From: Alloyangia mangrovi
GTDB lineage: Bacteria > Pseudomonadota > Alphaproteobacteria > Rhodobacterales > Rhodobacteraceae
Direction of reading: 5' to 3'
Assembly (NCBI RefSeq): GCF_002300555.2
Contig: NZ_NTHN02000016.1
Coordinates: forward strand, 31,214 to 95,213
Length of the DNA: 64,000 bases
Shown here: piece by piece, positions 1 through 10,719 of the stretch
How positions within the stretch are numbered: position 1 is the stretch's first letter
Layout of the letters: every line of letters begins with the position of its first letter
The notes under the pieces: model-generated
What the model was told of the DNA's origin: nothing
Databases searched by the model: none
Seen by the model: the letters and a program-made list of their open reading frames with translations, nothing else
Made by a program: the position numbers and the translations under genes

Positions 1-264
1 TTCGTCTCCACGCGACGGCAGAGGGCGCCGGGCGCGCGCCGCGCGTGGGATGGCGCCGCCACGCTCGAGGTCGGCGCTTTATTCCGGCAAAGCCCGGAAG
101 ACACCCGAACGTCGCGCTCCGTCACAAAAGCGCCAGCCCGCCGGGACGGGCCAGCGCTCGCCCGGCGCCTTCGGCGTGATCCCGGGCGGGTCGGCTCGCG
201 ACTCTCCCTTCGCCGCCCCCATCTCTTGCGCTAAACTCCTCCCACGCACCCGGAGGATCCGCCC

Positions 265-789
265 ATGCATGCGCCCACGCCCTTCACCCTCATGGCCCGC
301 AACAACGCCTGGGCGAACGAGACGCTCTATACCGTACTCGCGGCGCTCACCGAGGAGGAGTTCACCGATCCCCGCCCCGGCTTCTTCCCCTCGCTCAGCC
401 TGACGATGAACCACATCCTGCTGGTCGATCTCTACTACATCGACGCGCTGGAGCGCGGCGGGCTCGGGCTCTCGCTCAGGAACCGCCCGCATGTCGACGA
501 CCCGGCACAGCTCGCCGACGAGCAGGCCAGGACCGACCTGCGCCTGCTTGCCCTCTGCGAGGCGCTCACCCCCGAGACGCTGAAGGAAGAGCGCCTCACC
601 CAGCGCGCCTCGGGCGCGGTGCACGAGAAGGTCCAGCCGCTGCTGCTGCATCTCTTCCAGCACCAGATCCACCACCGCGGCCAGGCCCATGTGCAGCTGC
701 AGGACGCCGGCTATGCGCCGCCGCAGCTCGACGATTTCTACCTCGAGCATGGGCGCGTTGCCTCGGCCGCGGCCTGGTTCCCGCACTAG
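265..789 (+). CDS. DinB family protein
   Basis: 174-residue four-helix-bundle protein of the DinB/YfiT-like superfamily, whose members are small metalloproteins, some of them thiol-dependent transferases. The three expected metal ligands are visible: His50 in the MNHIL segment and His133 and His137 in HQIHHRGQ. The N-terminal MARNNAWAN segment is also typical. The start is supported by GGAGG about eight bases upstream. It lies alone before a tight three-gene unit. The family call is secure; the substrate cannot be told from sequence. Confidence 0.88.
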   Translation: MHAPTPFTLMARNNAWANETLYTVLAALTEEEFTDPRPGFFPSLSLTMNHILLVDLYYIDALERGGLGLSLRNRPHVDDPAQLADEQARTDLRLLALCEALTPETLKEERLTQRASGAVHEKVQPLLLHLFQHQIHHRGQAHVQLQDAGYAPPQLDDFYLEHGRVASAAAWFPH

Positions 790-858
790 CCCCACGCGCC
801 CCCTTGCACATGCTGCCCCGACGTCGCCTTATGGCGCCGGAATACGAACGGGGTACGG

Positions 859-2103
859 ATGATGACGAAGACGGTGGCGGTGATCGGGGCGGGCATCGTG
901 GGCGTGAGCACGGCGATCGAGCTGCGGCGCGCCGGGCACGAGGTGGTGCTGATCGACCGTGCGGGACCGGCGACGGGCACCAGCCACGGTAATGGCGGCG
1001 TGCTGGCCGCGGCGGCCGTGCTGCCGGTGACCGGGCCGGGGCTCTGGAAGAAGGCCCCGAAGATGCTGCTCGATCCGGATCAGCCGCTCTTCCTGCGCTG
1101 GTCCTACCTGCCCAAGCTGATGCCCTGGCTGATGCGCTACATGTCCCACGCCAACGCCGAGGCTGCCCTGACCCGCGCCCGCGCCATCGCGCCGCTGCTC
1201 GGCGACAGCCTCGCCGACCACCTCGCGCTGGCGGGCGGCACCCCGGCGGAGAAATGGCTCGTCGCCTCGGATTACGTCTTTGCCTATCCCGACCGCGCCG
1301 CCTTCGAGGCAGATGCCTTCGGCTGGAAGACCCGGAGTGATCTCGGCTTTCCCCACGAGGTGCTCGAGCATGGCGCCTTCCAGGCCTATGACCCGGCGAT
1401 GAGCACCGACTTCGCCCTCGGTGTGCGCCAGCCGAACCACGGCCGCATCACTGACCCGGGGCACTACGTGAAAGACCTCGCCACCCATGCCCAGAGCCTC
1501 GGCGCACGGCTGGTGATCGGCGAGGTGCGGGATTTCGTGGAGGAAGGCGGCAGGCTGACCGGCCTCAGGATCGGCGGCGAGACCCTGCCCTGCGACGCCG
1601 CGGTCGTGGCCACCGGCGTCTGGTCCGGCCCGCTGGCCAGGCGCCTCGGCCTCGAGGTCCCGCTGGAGAGCGAGCGCGGCTATCACCTCGAGCTCTGGGA
1701 GCCTTCGGTCATGCCGAAGTCCCCGGTGATGTTCGCCGCGCAGAAGTTCGTCGCCACCCCGATGGAGGGCCGCCTGCGCCTTGCCGGGATCGTCGAGTTC
1801 GGTGGACTCGATGCGCCGGCCTCCGCCGCCCCCTTCGAGCTGCTGCGCCGCTCGATCCGCAAGGCGATGCCCGGGCTCACCTGGACGCGCGAGGTGGAAT
1901 GGATGGGCCACCGCCCCTCGATCGCCGACTCGCTGCCGGTGATCGGCGCGGCACCGAGGCTGGCAGGGGTCTTTGTCGGCTTCGGGCACGATCACGTCGG
2001 CCTCACGGCCGGGCCGAAGACCGGGCGGCTGCTGGCGCAGCTGGTCTCCGGGCAAACGCCCAACTTCGACCTCGCGCCCTTCGCGCCGGACCGCTTCTCG
2101 TAA
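859..2103 (+). CDS. D-amino-acid dehydrogenase (DadA-like FAD-dependent oxidoreductase)
   Basis: 414-residue DAO-family flavoprotein. The N-terminal Rossmann fingerprint GAGIVG is at residues 10-15 after a short beta strand. The C-terminal segment HRPSIADSLPVIG followed by GFGHDHVGLT is the FAD-closing region typical of DadA proteins, which oxidise D-amino acids to 2-oxo acids and pass electrons to the respiratory chain. A second ATG follows the first directly, so the start is uncertain by one codon. Twelve bases separate it from the next gene, suggesting co-transcription with the transporter and the hydroxyacid dehydrogenase downstream. The substrate could be another secondary amine. Confidence 0.85.
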   Translation: MMTKTVAVIGAGIVGVSTAIELRRAGHEVVLIDRAGPATGTSHGNGGVLAAAAVLPVTGPGLWKKAPKMLLDPDQPLFLRWSYLPKLMPWLMRYMSHANAEAALTRARAIAPLLGDSLADHLALAGGTPAEKWLVASDYVFAYPDRAAFEADAFGWKTRSDLGFPHEVLEHGAFQAYDPAMSTDFALGVRQPNHGRITDPGHYVKDLATHAQSLGARLVIGEVRDFVEEGGRLTGLRIGGETLPCDAAVVATGVWSGPLARRLGLEVPLESERGYHLELWEPSVMPKSPVMFAAQKFVATPMEGRLRLAGIVEFGGLDAPASAAPFELLRRSIRKAMPGLTWTREVEWMGHRPSIADSLPVIGAAPRLAGVFVGFGHDHVGLTAGPKTGRLLAQLVSGQTPNFDLAPFAPDRFS

Positions 2104-2115
2104 GCGCTGCCTGCG

Positions 2116-3126
2116 ATGAGCCTCCTGCCCTTCCTCGCCCGCCATGCCCGCTGGCTCATGCTCATCGGCCTCGCCTTCGGCATCGCTCTGCCGCAGGTGG
2201 CCCAATTCGTCCGGCCGTGGCTGTCCGAGCTGGTGGCGCTGATGCTCTTCGTCGCCGCCCTGCGCATCGGCCCGCGCGCGGCGCTCGGCGCGGTGCACCA
2301 CCTGCGCGGCACGCTCGGCGCGCTGCTGGTCTTCCAGCTGCTCTGTCCGCTGGTGCTGATCGCCCTCGCCTCCGCCCTCGGCCTGCGCGAGAGCCCCGCC
2401 GCGCTGGCGCTGATCCTGCTGATGGCCGCGGCGCCCTTGGCCAGCAGCCCGAACCTCACGCTCATGGTCGGCGGAGCGCCCGGCCCGGCGCTGCGCATGC
2501 TGATCCTCGGCATGCTGATCCTTCCCGCCACCACCCTGCCGGTCTTCGCCCTGCTGCCTGCCTTCGGCGGCGCGGCGGGCATCCTCGGCGCGGCGCTGAA
2601 GCTGCTGCTGGTGATCCTCGCCGCGACCGGGCTGGCCTTTGTGATCCGCCCGCGCCTGCTGCCGAACCCGGGCCCCGCCGCCCTTGCGCAGCTCGACGGC
2701 GCCTCGGCACTGCTGATGACCACCATCGTGCTCGCCCTCACTTCCGAAATCCGCCCCGCCCTGCTGGAGCGTCCGCTCGAGCTCGCGGGCTGGATGGCGC
2801 TGGCCTTTGCCGCCAACCTCGGCCCGCAGGCGCTGACCCTCTGGCTGCGCGCCCGCGGCGGGCACGTCGAGGCTCTGGACGCGCTGGCGATGATCGCCGG
2901 CAACCGCAACATCGGCATCTTCCTCGTCGCCCTGCCGGTGCAGGTGACCGACCCGCTGCTCCTGTTCATCGGCTGTTATCAGGTGCCCATGTTCCTCACA
3001 CCTCTGCTGATGACCCCGCTCTACCGGCGTGCCCGCGCCCGCGCCGCAGGGGTTGGCTTCGCCGGAGAGGCCGCTATCACGGGCACAGACAACGGAGACC
3101 GCAATGCCCCTCAATCCCGCCGATGA
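2116..3126 (+). CDS. bile acid:sodium symporter (BASS) family-like transporter
   Basis: 336-residue inner-membrane protein that is almost entirely hydrophobic. I see about nine or ten membrane segments separated by short polar loops such as GLRESP and RARGGHVEA. The pattern, with a conserved AGNRN-type segment late in the protein, resembles the BASS/arsenical-resistance-3 transporter fold, which moves organic anions with sodium. It sits between a DadA-like gene and a hydroxyacid dehydrogenase gene and overlaps the latter by 23 bases, so it may carry a substrate or product of those enzymes. Family assignment is moderate and substrate is unknown. Confidence 0.65.
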   Translation: MSLLPFLARHARWLMLIGLAFGIALPQVAQFVRPWLSELVALMLFVAALRIGPRAALGAVHHLRGTLGALLVFQLLCPLVLIALASALGLRESPAALALILLMAAAPLASSPNLTLMVGGAPGPALRMLILGMLILPATTLPVFALLPAFGGAAGILGAALKLLLVILAATGLAFVIRPRLLPNPGPAALAQLDGASALLMTTIVLALTSEIRPALLERPLELAGWMALAFAANLGPQALTLWLRARGGHVEALDALAMIAGNRNIGIFLVALPVQVTDPLLLFIGCYQVPMFLTPLLMTPLYRRARARAAGVGFAGEAAITGTDNGDRNAPQSRR

Positions 3127-4519
3127 CGCCTTTGCCGACACCCTGAGCCGCGCGCTGCCCGAGGGCGCCCTGCGCCGCGCCGAGCCGCGCTACCTCGAGG
3201 AGCCGCGCGGCCGCTGGCAGGGCATCTCGGGTTGGGTGGCGCTGCCGCGCAGCGTCGAGGAGGTCGCGGCCATCGTCCGCGCCTGCTCAGAGGCCCGCGT
3301 CGGCCTCCTGCCCTACGGCGGCGGTACCGGGCTCGTCGGCGGGCAGATCGCCCCCGAGGGCCCCGCCCCGCTGATCCTCTCGCTCGAGCGTATGTCGGCC
3401 ATCCGCGCCACCTACCCCGAGGAGAACGTGCTGGTCGCCGAGGCCGGCGCGGTGCTGGCCGACGTGCAGGCCGCGGCGCTGGCCGTGAACCGCCTCTTCC
3501 CGCTCTCGCTCGCTTCCGAGGGCACCGCGCGTATCGGCGGGCTGCTCTCGACCAACGCCGGCGGGGTCAACGTGCTGCGCTACGGCAATGCCCGCGAGCA
3601 GGTGCTGGGGCTCGAGGCGGTGCTGCCCGACGGCACGATCTGGCACGGGCTGAAACGGCTGCGCAAGGACAACACCGGCTACGACCTGCGCGGGCTGCTG
3701 CTCGGCGCCGAAGGCACGCTTGGGGTGATCACCGCTGCCGCACTCAAGCTCTCGCCGGTGCCTGCCGCCACCGGTACCGCGCTGCTGGCCGTCGAGAGCC
3801 CCGCCGCCGCCCTCAGCCTGCTTGCGCTCGCCCGCGAGCAGCTTGGCGAGATGGTCAGCGCCTTCGAGCTGATCGGTCGCATGGGGTTCGAGTTCCTCGC
3901 CGAGGCCCTGCCCGAGGTGCGCCAGCCCTTCGCCGAGCCGCCCGCATGGTGCGTGCTGGTCGAGCTCGGACTCGCGCAGGGCATGGCCCCCGAGACGGCG
4001 CTGGAAGCCCTCTTCACCGCTGGCATGGAGGCTGGCCTCGTCAGCGACGGGCTGCTTGCCCAATCCGAGGCGCAGGCGCAGCAGTTCTGGGAAATTCGCG
4101 AACGCATCCCCGAGGCCAACCGCCACATCGGTGCCATCGCCAGCCATGACGTCTCTTTGCCGCTGAGCGCGCTGCCCGAGTTCATCGACACCGGGCTGGC
4201 GCGGCTGGCGCAGGTCGGCGACTTCCGGGTCAACTGCTTCGGTCACCTCGGCGACGGCAACCTGCATTACAACGTCTTCCCGCCCAAGGGCCGGAAGAAA
4301 CAGGACTACCTCGATATCCGTGCCGAGGTGCAGCGCTGCGTGCACGATCTGGTCAATGAGATGGGCGGCTCGGTCAGCGCCGAACATGGCATCGGGCGGC
4401 TGAAGGTGGACGATCTCGAACGCTACTCCGACCCGGCCAAGCTGGCGGCGATGCGCGCTATCAAGGCGGCGCTCGACCCGGTCGGGATCATGAACCCGGG
4501 CGCGGTGATCCGGGGCTGA
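3104..4519 (+). CDS. FAD-binding oxidoreductase, D-lactate/2-hydroxyglutarate dehydrogenase type
   Basis: 471-residue member of the GlcD/D-2-hydroxyglutarate dehydrogenase group. The N-terminal PCMH-type FAD domain contains YGGGTGLVGG and a second FAD contact near TNAGGVNVLRYG. The C-terminal FAD-oxidase domain carries the metal/substrate motif GHLGDGNLHYN and the terminal EHGIG. These enzymes oxidise D-2-hydroxy acids to 2-oxo acids. I chose the ATG at 3104, preceded by GGAGA, over an in-frame start at 3029 lying deep inside the transporter gene. With DadA upstream the unit could convert D-amino and D-hydroxy acids to 2-oxo acids; this is inference. Confidence 0.88.
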   Translation: MPLNPADDAFADTLSRALPEGALRRAEPRYLEEPRGRWQGISGWVALPRSVEEVAAIVRACSEARVGLLPYGGGTGLVGGQIAPEGPAPLILSLERMSAIRATYPEENVLVAEAGAVLADVQAAALAVNRLFPLSLASEGTARIGGLLSTNAGGVNVLRYGNAREQVLGLEAVLPDGTIWHGLKRLRKDNTGYDLRGLLLGAEGTLGVITAAALKLSPVPAATGTALLAVESPAAALSLLALAREQLGEMVSAFELIGRMGFEFLAEALPEVRQPFAEPPAWCVLVELGLAQGMAPETALEALFTAGMEAGLVSDGLLAQSEAQAQQFWEIRERIPEANRHIGAIASHDVSLPLSALPEFIDTGLARLAQVGDFRVNCFGHLGDGNLHYNVFPPKGRKKQDYLDIRAEVQRCVHDLVNEMGGSVSAEHGIGRLKVDDLERYSDPAKLAAMRAIKAALDPVGIMNPGAVIRG

Positions 4520-4562
4520 TGCCCGGCACCAGCGGGGCGGCGCAGGGCCGCCCCGGCCATGC

Positions 4563-4893
4563 TCATGCAGGTGACTTGTAGGCCTTCGCCGCCTTGCCCG
4601 CCTTCTTCTGCATTTCCATCAGCTCGTCCGCCGAAAAGGCCCTTACGGTCTGGATGTTGCTCACCATGCCCGAGGCACCGACCCCCATCAGGCTGGCCAG
4701 AAGGTCGTGCACGTCGGAAACCTCCGCGATCACCATCCAATCGGTCGGCCCGGTCGTGGCGTAGAAGGACAGCATCTTGCCGCCCCCCCGCCTCGACCAC
4801 CGAGCGCGCGCCCTCGGCACGGTCGCTGGGATTGGCGATCATGCCCTTCAAGGCCGCCGCCGTGTAGCACCCCGTCACTATGAATGTCGGCAT
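4563..4893 (-). CDS. GYD domain protein (frameshifted by one base)
   Basis: Small GYD-domain protein of about 109 residues once one shift is repaired; the family is known in many proteobacteria but has no established activity. The N-terminal half, starting MPTFIVTGCYT at 4893, runs into a tract of seven C (plus strand) at 4783-4789. The remaining half, with WMVIAEVSD and ending KAYKSP, continues in the next frame. Six C would restore one uninterrupted protein reading through VEAGGGKM. No other gene fits here. The shift matches the homopolymer errors found elsewhere in this window. Confidence 0.75.
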
Positions 4894-5056
4894 ACCGAGT
4901 CCTCCCGGGTAGGATCCACGGGTCGTCCTCTGCACCACGCAGGCCGGTCCGGCCCGCATCCTCCCGGGTAGAATGATACCACAGGCCACCCCCGTCGCGG
5001 TGACCGGAAGCGTGTCAAACGCCGGGGATCACCTGCCCGGGATCAGGCACCCGGGA

Positions 5057-5479
5057 TCAACGGCAGGTGCGGCTGCCGGTGCGCAACGCGCGCTCCGAGC
5101 GGATCCTCTCGAGCTCGTCTTCCACCGCGGTGCCGGAATAGACCGCGTCGTCGACGGTGACATCGTCACGCGCGTTGCGCTCGCGCAGGACGCGGGCGGC
5201 GCCCATCGTGTCCCGAGCGTTGCGCAGCACCACGACCCTCTGCAGTTCCGAGGCGCTGGTGCTGCCGCCCATCGCCGCATCGAACTGGTCGAGCGCGGCA
5301 AGCGCCTCGTCATGGCGGCAGGCGATGGCCAGCTCGGTCACCTCCGCGGACATCCCGGCCCCGCTGGCCGGGCCGGCGCTCTGCGGCGGCGCCGAATGGG
5401 TGCAGGCAGCGAGCAGCAGCGGGGCAAGGACCACGACCGCCGAGGCGCCGGTCAGCCGGGACAAGAAGGGCAGATACAT
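5057..5479 (-). CDS. hypothetical lipoprotein
   Basis: About 140 residues, not recognised. It begins with a type II signal peptide: a hydrophobic run ends in LLLAAC, giving a lipobox with Cys26, so the mature protein should be lipid-anchored in the cell envelope. The rest is polar and mostly helical, rich in Ala, Arg and Glu, with three later Cys. I chose the ATG at 5479, preceded by GAGGAAAAGACC, over upstream in-frame starts that would bury the signal peptide. It stands alone between the GYD gene and gnd on the same strand. Confidence 0.65.
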   Translation of the reverse strand: MYLPFLSRLTGASAVVVLAPLLLAACTHSAPPQSAGPASGAGMSAEVTELAIACRHDEALAALDQFDAAMGGSTSASELQRVVVLRNARDTMGAARVLRERNARDDVTVDDAVYSGTAVEDELERIRSERALRTGSRTCR

Positions 5480-5683
5480 GGTCTTTTCCTCGTGGTTCAT
5501 CGTCCTGCGGTCCGCGCGGCAGCCCTGCCCCGCGATCCCGCCTTCTGGATGCTGCGCGGCTTGGCCGATCAATTCAAGGCTGTGGCTGGCTCCGCCGCAG
5601 CAGCGGTGCGCGACAGTGACCCGCCTACCGCGATCAGATAGGTCGGCTGGTCAGAACGGCCAGCACCCCACCGCAGACATGGC

Positions 5684-7085
5684 TCAGTCCCACCACGGCC
5701 CGTGGTGCACGTCCTCGCCATCCACCCGGTCGAATCCGTGGCGGCCGAAGAAATCCCGCTGCGCCTGTATCAGCGCCGCCGTGCCGCGTGGCTGGCGCAG
5801 CGTGTCCCAGAAGGCCAGCGCCGAGCCGAGCACCGGCAGCGGGTAGCCCGCCGCAATCCCCCCCCGAGACCAGCCGGCGCAGCGCCGGGATGCCCGCGTC
5901 GAGCACCGGCGCGAAGCGCGGCGCGAGGAAGAGCTGCCCCTCGGGCGGGCTCTCGCGGAAGGCGTCGGAAATGTCATCGAGCAGCCGCGCCCGGATGATG
6001 CAGCCCGCGCGCCAGATCTCGGCGATGCGGGCGAAGTCGAGCTGCCAGCCATATTCGGCAGAGGCGGCGGCAAGGATGCGGAATCCCTGCGCGTACTCGA
6101 GGATGCGCGCCGCTAGCAGAGCCGCCTCCAGCTCCTCGAAGTCCGGTGTGAACCCGGCCCGGTCCGCGCCGAGCGCCGCGCCCGCGACCTCGCGCAGGTC
6201 CTTCTCGGCAGACCAGGCCCGCGCCGCGACGGCGCCCTCGATCATCGTCGCCGACTGGCCAAGCGTCACCGCCTCGATGGCGGTCCAGCGCCCGGTGCCC
6301 TTTTGCCCTGCACGGTCGAGGATGGCATCCACCATCGGCCCCTCGCCCAGCGGGTCGTCATAGGAGAGCACGGTGCCGGTGATCTCGAAGAGGTAACTCT
6401 CCAGCGGGCCGTCGTTCCAGCGCGCGAACTGCGCGCCGATCTCGGACGGCGACAGCCCCGCGCCATGGCGCAGCAGCTCGTAGATCTCGGCGATCATCTG
6501 CATGTCGGCATATTCGATGCCATTGTGCACGGTCTTGACGAAATGCCCCGCCCCGTCCGGCCCCATGCGGTCGGCACAGGGGGCGCCGTCGAACTGCGCG
6601 GCGATCCTCGACAGGATCGGCTGCAGCCCAACCCAGCTTTCCTCGGAGCCACCAAACATCATCGACGGGCCATGCCGCGCGCCCTCCTCGCCGCCCGAGA
6701 CGCCGAGGCCGACGAAATGCAGCCCATGCTCGGCGAGGAGCGCGCTGCGGGCGCGGGTCGCGTGGAAATCGGCGTTGCCCGCGTCGATCACCGTGTCGCC
6801 CTCGGCGAGCAACGGGATCACCTGCGCGAGGAAGTCATCCATCGGTCCGGTCGAGGGGATCATCGCCAGCAGCAGCCGCGGTCTCGGCAGCGCGGCGATC
6901 AGCTCTTCCAGAGTGCCGAGCGCGGTCACATGCGCCGCGAAGGGTGCGGCGCGGGTCATGAACTCGGCGATCGGCCCCGCACTGCGGTTCGACACGGCGA
7001 TGTCGATGCCCTTGTCGGCCATGTTGAGCGCCAGCGCCGCCCCCATCGTGCCCAATCCGTAAATGCCGATCTGCGGGTCTGCCAT
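5684..7085 (-). CDS. gnd: 6-phosphogluconate dehydrogenase, NADP-dependent (frameshifted by one base)
   Basis: Oxidative decarboxylation of 6-phosphogluconate to ribulose 5-phosphate in the pentose phosphate pathway. The repaired protein has about 466 residues, the normal length. It shows the dinucleotide fingerprint GLGTMG near the start, the VSGGEEGARHG substrate motif, and the catalytic Lys with HNGIEY. The last 58 or so residues, through FFGRHGFDR, lie in another frame because of eight C (plus strand) at 5858-5865 where seven would keep the frame. Start ATG at 7085. A real truncation would remove the C-terminal tail that completes the partner subunit's active site. Confidence 0.88.
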
Positions 7086-7238
7086 GGACGCCTCCTGTGT
7101 CTCTGCCGCGAAAGGTAGCGATAACAGGCCCCGAGGCAAGCCGCCGCCACGCGCCCGCGATGCACAGCCGCTGTGCATCCCCCGTGCACGGGACCAGCCA
7201 CCGCCAAAGACGCCGGAAGCCGGGCCCTGCCGCCCGGC

Positions 7239-7265
7239 TTCTTCTCTTTCAAAATACGCCGGGGG
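7239..7265 (+). repeat. 27-bp intergenic repeat, copy A (variant 1)
   Basis: Starts TTCTTCTCTTT and ends AAATACGCCGGGGG. It lies between the start of gnd and the end of argF and is followed by a GC-rich hairpin (GCGGGC, GGGGG, then GCCCCC, GCCCGC) at about 7279-7306. It shares its subtype with the copy at 62569. Confidence 0.8.
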
Positions 7266-7316
7266 AACCCGCCGCAAGGCGGGCGGGGGCGGAGCCCCCT
7301 GCCCGCGTCACGCGGA

Positions 7317-8244
<928 letters not shown>

Positions 8245-8308
8245 CTGTTGGGTCTTTTTGTTGGGCCGGGGACTCGGGGCGCTGCCCCCGTCCGCCATGC
8301 GGCGGACT

Positions 8309-8335
8309 CCCCCGGGATATTTTGGCCTAGAAGAA
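8309..8335 (-). repeat. 27-bp intergenic repeat, copy B
   Basis: Minus-strand copy, beginning TTCTTCTAGG and ending ATATCCCGGGGG on that strand. It fills the gap between the argD stop and the argF start and is preceded on the plus strand by a GGGGC/GCCCCC hairpin. Confidence 0.85.
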
Positions 8336-8348
8336 ACTCAGGCGGTGC

Positions 8349-9539
8349 TCAGGCGGTCACCTCGGCGGCAACCTCCAGAGCGGTGGCGGTGGCGTCGAGA
8401 CGGCCGACCGCCTCGGCGATCTCCTCCTCGGTGATGGTCAACGCGGGCAGAAGGCGCACCACATTGTCCGCCGCGGGCACGGTGATCACCAGCTGCTCGT
8501 AGCCGGCCTTGACGAAATCGCCCGGGGCGACCTTGGTCTTGAGCCCGATCATCAGCCCCTGGCCGCGAACCTCCTCGAAGATGTCGGGGTGGCTGGCGAT
8601 GAGTCCCTCGAGCTTCTGGCGCAGCAGGCCGCCCTTGCGGCCGACCTCCTCGAGGAAGCCCTCTGCGGTGAGCACGTCCATCACCGCGCCGCCGACAGCG
8701 CAGCCGAGCGGGTTGCCGCCATAGGTCGAGCCATGGGTGCCGACGGTCATGCCCGAGGCGGCCTCTTCGGTGGCCAGCACGGCGCCGAGGGGGAAGCCGC
8801 CGCCGATCCCCTTGGCGACCATCATGATATCCGGCGTGATGCCTGCGAATTCATGGGCGAAGAGACGCCCGGTCCGGCCCATGCCGCATTGCACCTCGTC
8901 GAGGATCAGCAGGATATCCTTGTCGTCGCAGAGCTTGCGCAGCGCCTTCAGCTGGTCGTCGGGCAGCGGGCGAATGCCGCCCTCGCCCTGGATCGGTTCG
9001 ATGAGGATGGCGCCGGTGTGCGCGTCGATGGCCGCCTCGATGGCGTTCATGTCGCCGAAGGGCAGATGCTTGAAGCCGGGCAGGATCGGCCCGAAGCCCT
9101 TGACCATCTTCTCGCTGCCCGCCGCGGCGATGCCCGCCGAGGAGCGGCCGTGGAACGAGCCGGTGAAGGCGATGATGTCGGTCTTCTCGGGGTGCCCCTT
9201 CTCGTACCAGTACTTGCGCGCCATCTTCACCGCGAGCTCGCAGCTCTCGGTGCCGGAGTTGGTGAAGAAGACGGTGTCGGCGAAGGTGGCGGCCACGAGC
9301 TTGTCGGCAAGCGCCTGCTGCTGCGGGATCTCGTAGAGGTTCGAGACATGCCAGAGGTTCTGCGCCTGCTCGGTCAGCGCCGCCACCAGTGTGGGGTGGG
9401 CGTGGCCGAGCGCGTTCACCGCGATGCCGCTGCCGAGATCGAGAAAGCGTCGTCCGTCCTCCTCGATCAGCCAGCAGCCTTCGCCCTTCACGAAGTGAAG
9501 CGGGGCGCGCGAATAGGTCGGCAGGACGGAGGGGGTCAT
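8349..9539 (-). CDS. argD: acetylornithine aminotransferase
   Basis: 396-residue class-III aminotransferase that transfers the amino group of glutamate to N-acetylglutamate semialdehyde in arginine synthesis; some homologues also serve lysine synthesis. Visible landmarks are the cofactor-binding FFTNSGTE segment, the DEVQCGMGRTG motif carrying the PLP Asp, and the Schiff-base Lys in VAKGIGGGFPLGA. The start MTPSVLPTY at 9539 is the usual one for the family; an upstream in-frame extension is not supported. It precedes argF on the same strand with a 104-base gap holding an intergenic repeat, so the two are probably one transcription unit. Confidence 0.95.
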   Translation of the reverse strand: MTPSVLPTYSRAPLHFVKGEGCWLIEEDGRRFLDLGSGIAVNALGHAHPTLVAALTEQAQNLWHVSNLYEIPQQQALADKLVAATFADTVFFTNSGTESCELAVKMARKYWYEKGHPEKTDIIAFTGSFHGRSSAGIAAAGSEKMVKGFGPILPGFKHLPFGDMNAIEAAIDAHTGAILIEPIQGEGGIRPLPDDQLKALRKLCDDKDILLILDEVQCGMGRTGRLFAHEFAGITPDIMMVAKGIGGGFPLGAVLATEEAASGMTVGTHGSTYGGNPLGCAVGGAVMDVLTAEGFLEEVGRKGGLLRQKLEGLIASHPDIFEEVRGQGLMIGLKTKVAPGDFVKAGYEQLVITVPAADNVVRLLPALTITEEEIAEAVGRLDATATALEVAAEVTA

Positions 9540-9726
9540 GGGGGCTTCCTCTGCAATGAGGCCCGATTGGTGCCAAGGGCCCGGGGCCAAGTCAAGTTTT
9601 CAAGGGAGTGTCTGACGGACAAACGAAGAGACGCGCCCGGATTGGGCACGGCGGGAGGAGCTCAGGCTCGTCGGATTCGGATCGCTAGCGTCATGCGCAG
9701 GCTCTTGCCGGGTTTCCCCGCGTAAA

Positions 9727-10515
9727 TCAAGCGCCTTGCGCGGATAGGCCCGCAAACGGGTCGTCCGGGTAACCGACGCCCATCAGGTAGAGCCCGTCCG
9801 GCGGGCAGACCGGCCCGCAGGCGGCGCGGTCGGCGGCCTCAAGCGCGGCCCTGACGTCCGAGGGCGCCCAGCTGCCCGCGCCGACCCGCTCGAGCGTGCC
9901 GACGATCGAGCGCACCTGGTTGTGCAGGAAGCTGCGCGCCCGCAGGTGGAAGTGAAATTCGGTGCCGGCCCCGGTCTCGACTTGCTCGATCCGGCACGCG
10001 TCCAGCGTCTTCACCGGCGAGGCGGCCTGGCACATGGTCGAACGGAAGGTGGTGAAGTCGTGCAAGCCGATGAGATGTGCCGCACCCTCGCGCATGGCCT
10101 CGAGCGACAGCGGGTTCATCACCCGCCAGACCTGCCCCTTCTCCAGTGTCGAGGGCGCGCGGCGGACCAGAACGCGGAAAAGATAGCGCCGCTCCATCGC
10201 CGAGAAGCGCGCGTGCCAGTCGTCCTCGACCGCCGCGCAGGCGCGGATCGCCACCGGCGCGGGTTTGAGGTGGAAGTTCAGCGCCTCGCCAAGGCGGAAC
10301 GGGTCCCAGGCCTTGTCCATGTCGCAATGCGCCACCTGCCCGCGCGCGTGGACGCCCGCGTCGGTGCGCCCCGCGGCGGCGATGGTGTGCTCGCGCTTTT
10401 CGAGTTTGCCGAGCGCAGCCTCGATCGCCCCCTGAACCGAGGGTTGATCCGCCTGACGCTGCCAGCCCGCGAAGGGCCCGCCGTCATATTCCACCAAAAG
10501 CGCGTATCTGGGCAT
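9727..10515 (-). CDS. truA: tRNA pseudouridine(38-40) synthase
   Basis: 262 residues, normal for TruA. It isomerises uridines 38-40 in the anticodon arm of many tRNAs. The catalytic Asp is in [10 protein letters not shown], the N-terminal start [12 protein letters not shown] is canonical, and the [14 protein letters not shown] segment near the C-terminus is the conserved RNA-binding motif. Start ATG at 10515; an in-frame ATG twelve codons upstream adds only a basic stretch. It diverges from ycjX across a gap that contains an intergenic repeat. Confidence 0.95.
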   Translation of the reverse strand: MPRYALLVEYDGGPFAGWQRQADQPSVQGAIEAALGKLEKREHTIAAAGRTDAGVHARGQVAHCDMDKAWDPFRLGEALNFHLKPAPVAIRACAAVEDDWHARFSAMERRYLFRVLVRRAPSTLEKGQVWRVMNPLSLEAMREGAAHLIGLHDFTTFRSTMCQAASPVKTLDACRIEQVETGAGTEFHFHLRARSFLHNQVRSIVGTLERVGAGSWAPSDVRAALEAADRAACGPVCPPDGLYLMGVGYPDDPFAGLSAQGA

Positions 10516-10571
10516 GCGGAGCCCCTTAGCGCGCCGCCGCGCGTCCATCAATCCCCGCCGCGGCCCGGGCT

Positions 10572-10598
10572 TTCTTCTAGGTCCAAATATCCCGGGGG
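10572..10598 (+). repeat. 27-bp intergenic repeat, copy C
   Basis: Begins TTCTTCTAGG and ends AAATATCCCGGGGG. It lies between the divergent truA and ycjX genes. Its sequence is identical to the minus-strand copy at 22379-22405. Confidence 0.85.
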
Positions 10599-10719
10599 TG
10601 AATTCGCGCAGCGAAGAGGGCAGGCGACCCGCCTGCCCCGCCCCCTCCCGCCCCGAGGCACTGGCATCCCGCCCGCTGCGCCTCTATCTCTAGGGAAACG
10701 CAGAACGAGGGACGCCGCC

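Noticed and set aside
7239..7265. Treating the 27-bp repeats as CRISPR or insertion-sequence ends
   Set aside because: Copies are dispersed singly between different genes, with no spacer array and no transposase between them.
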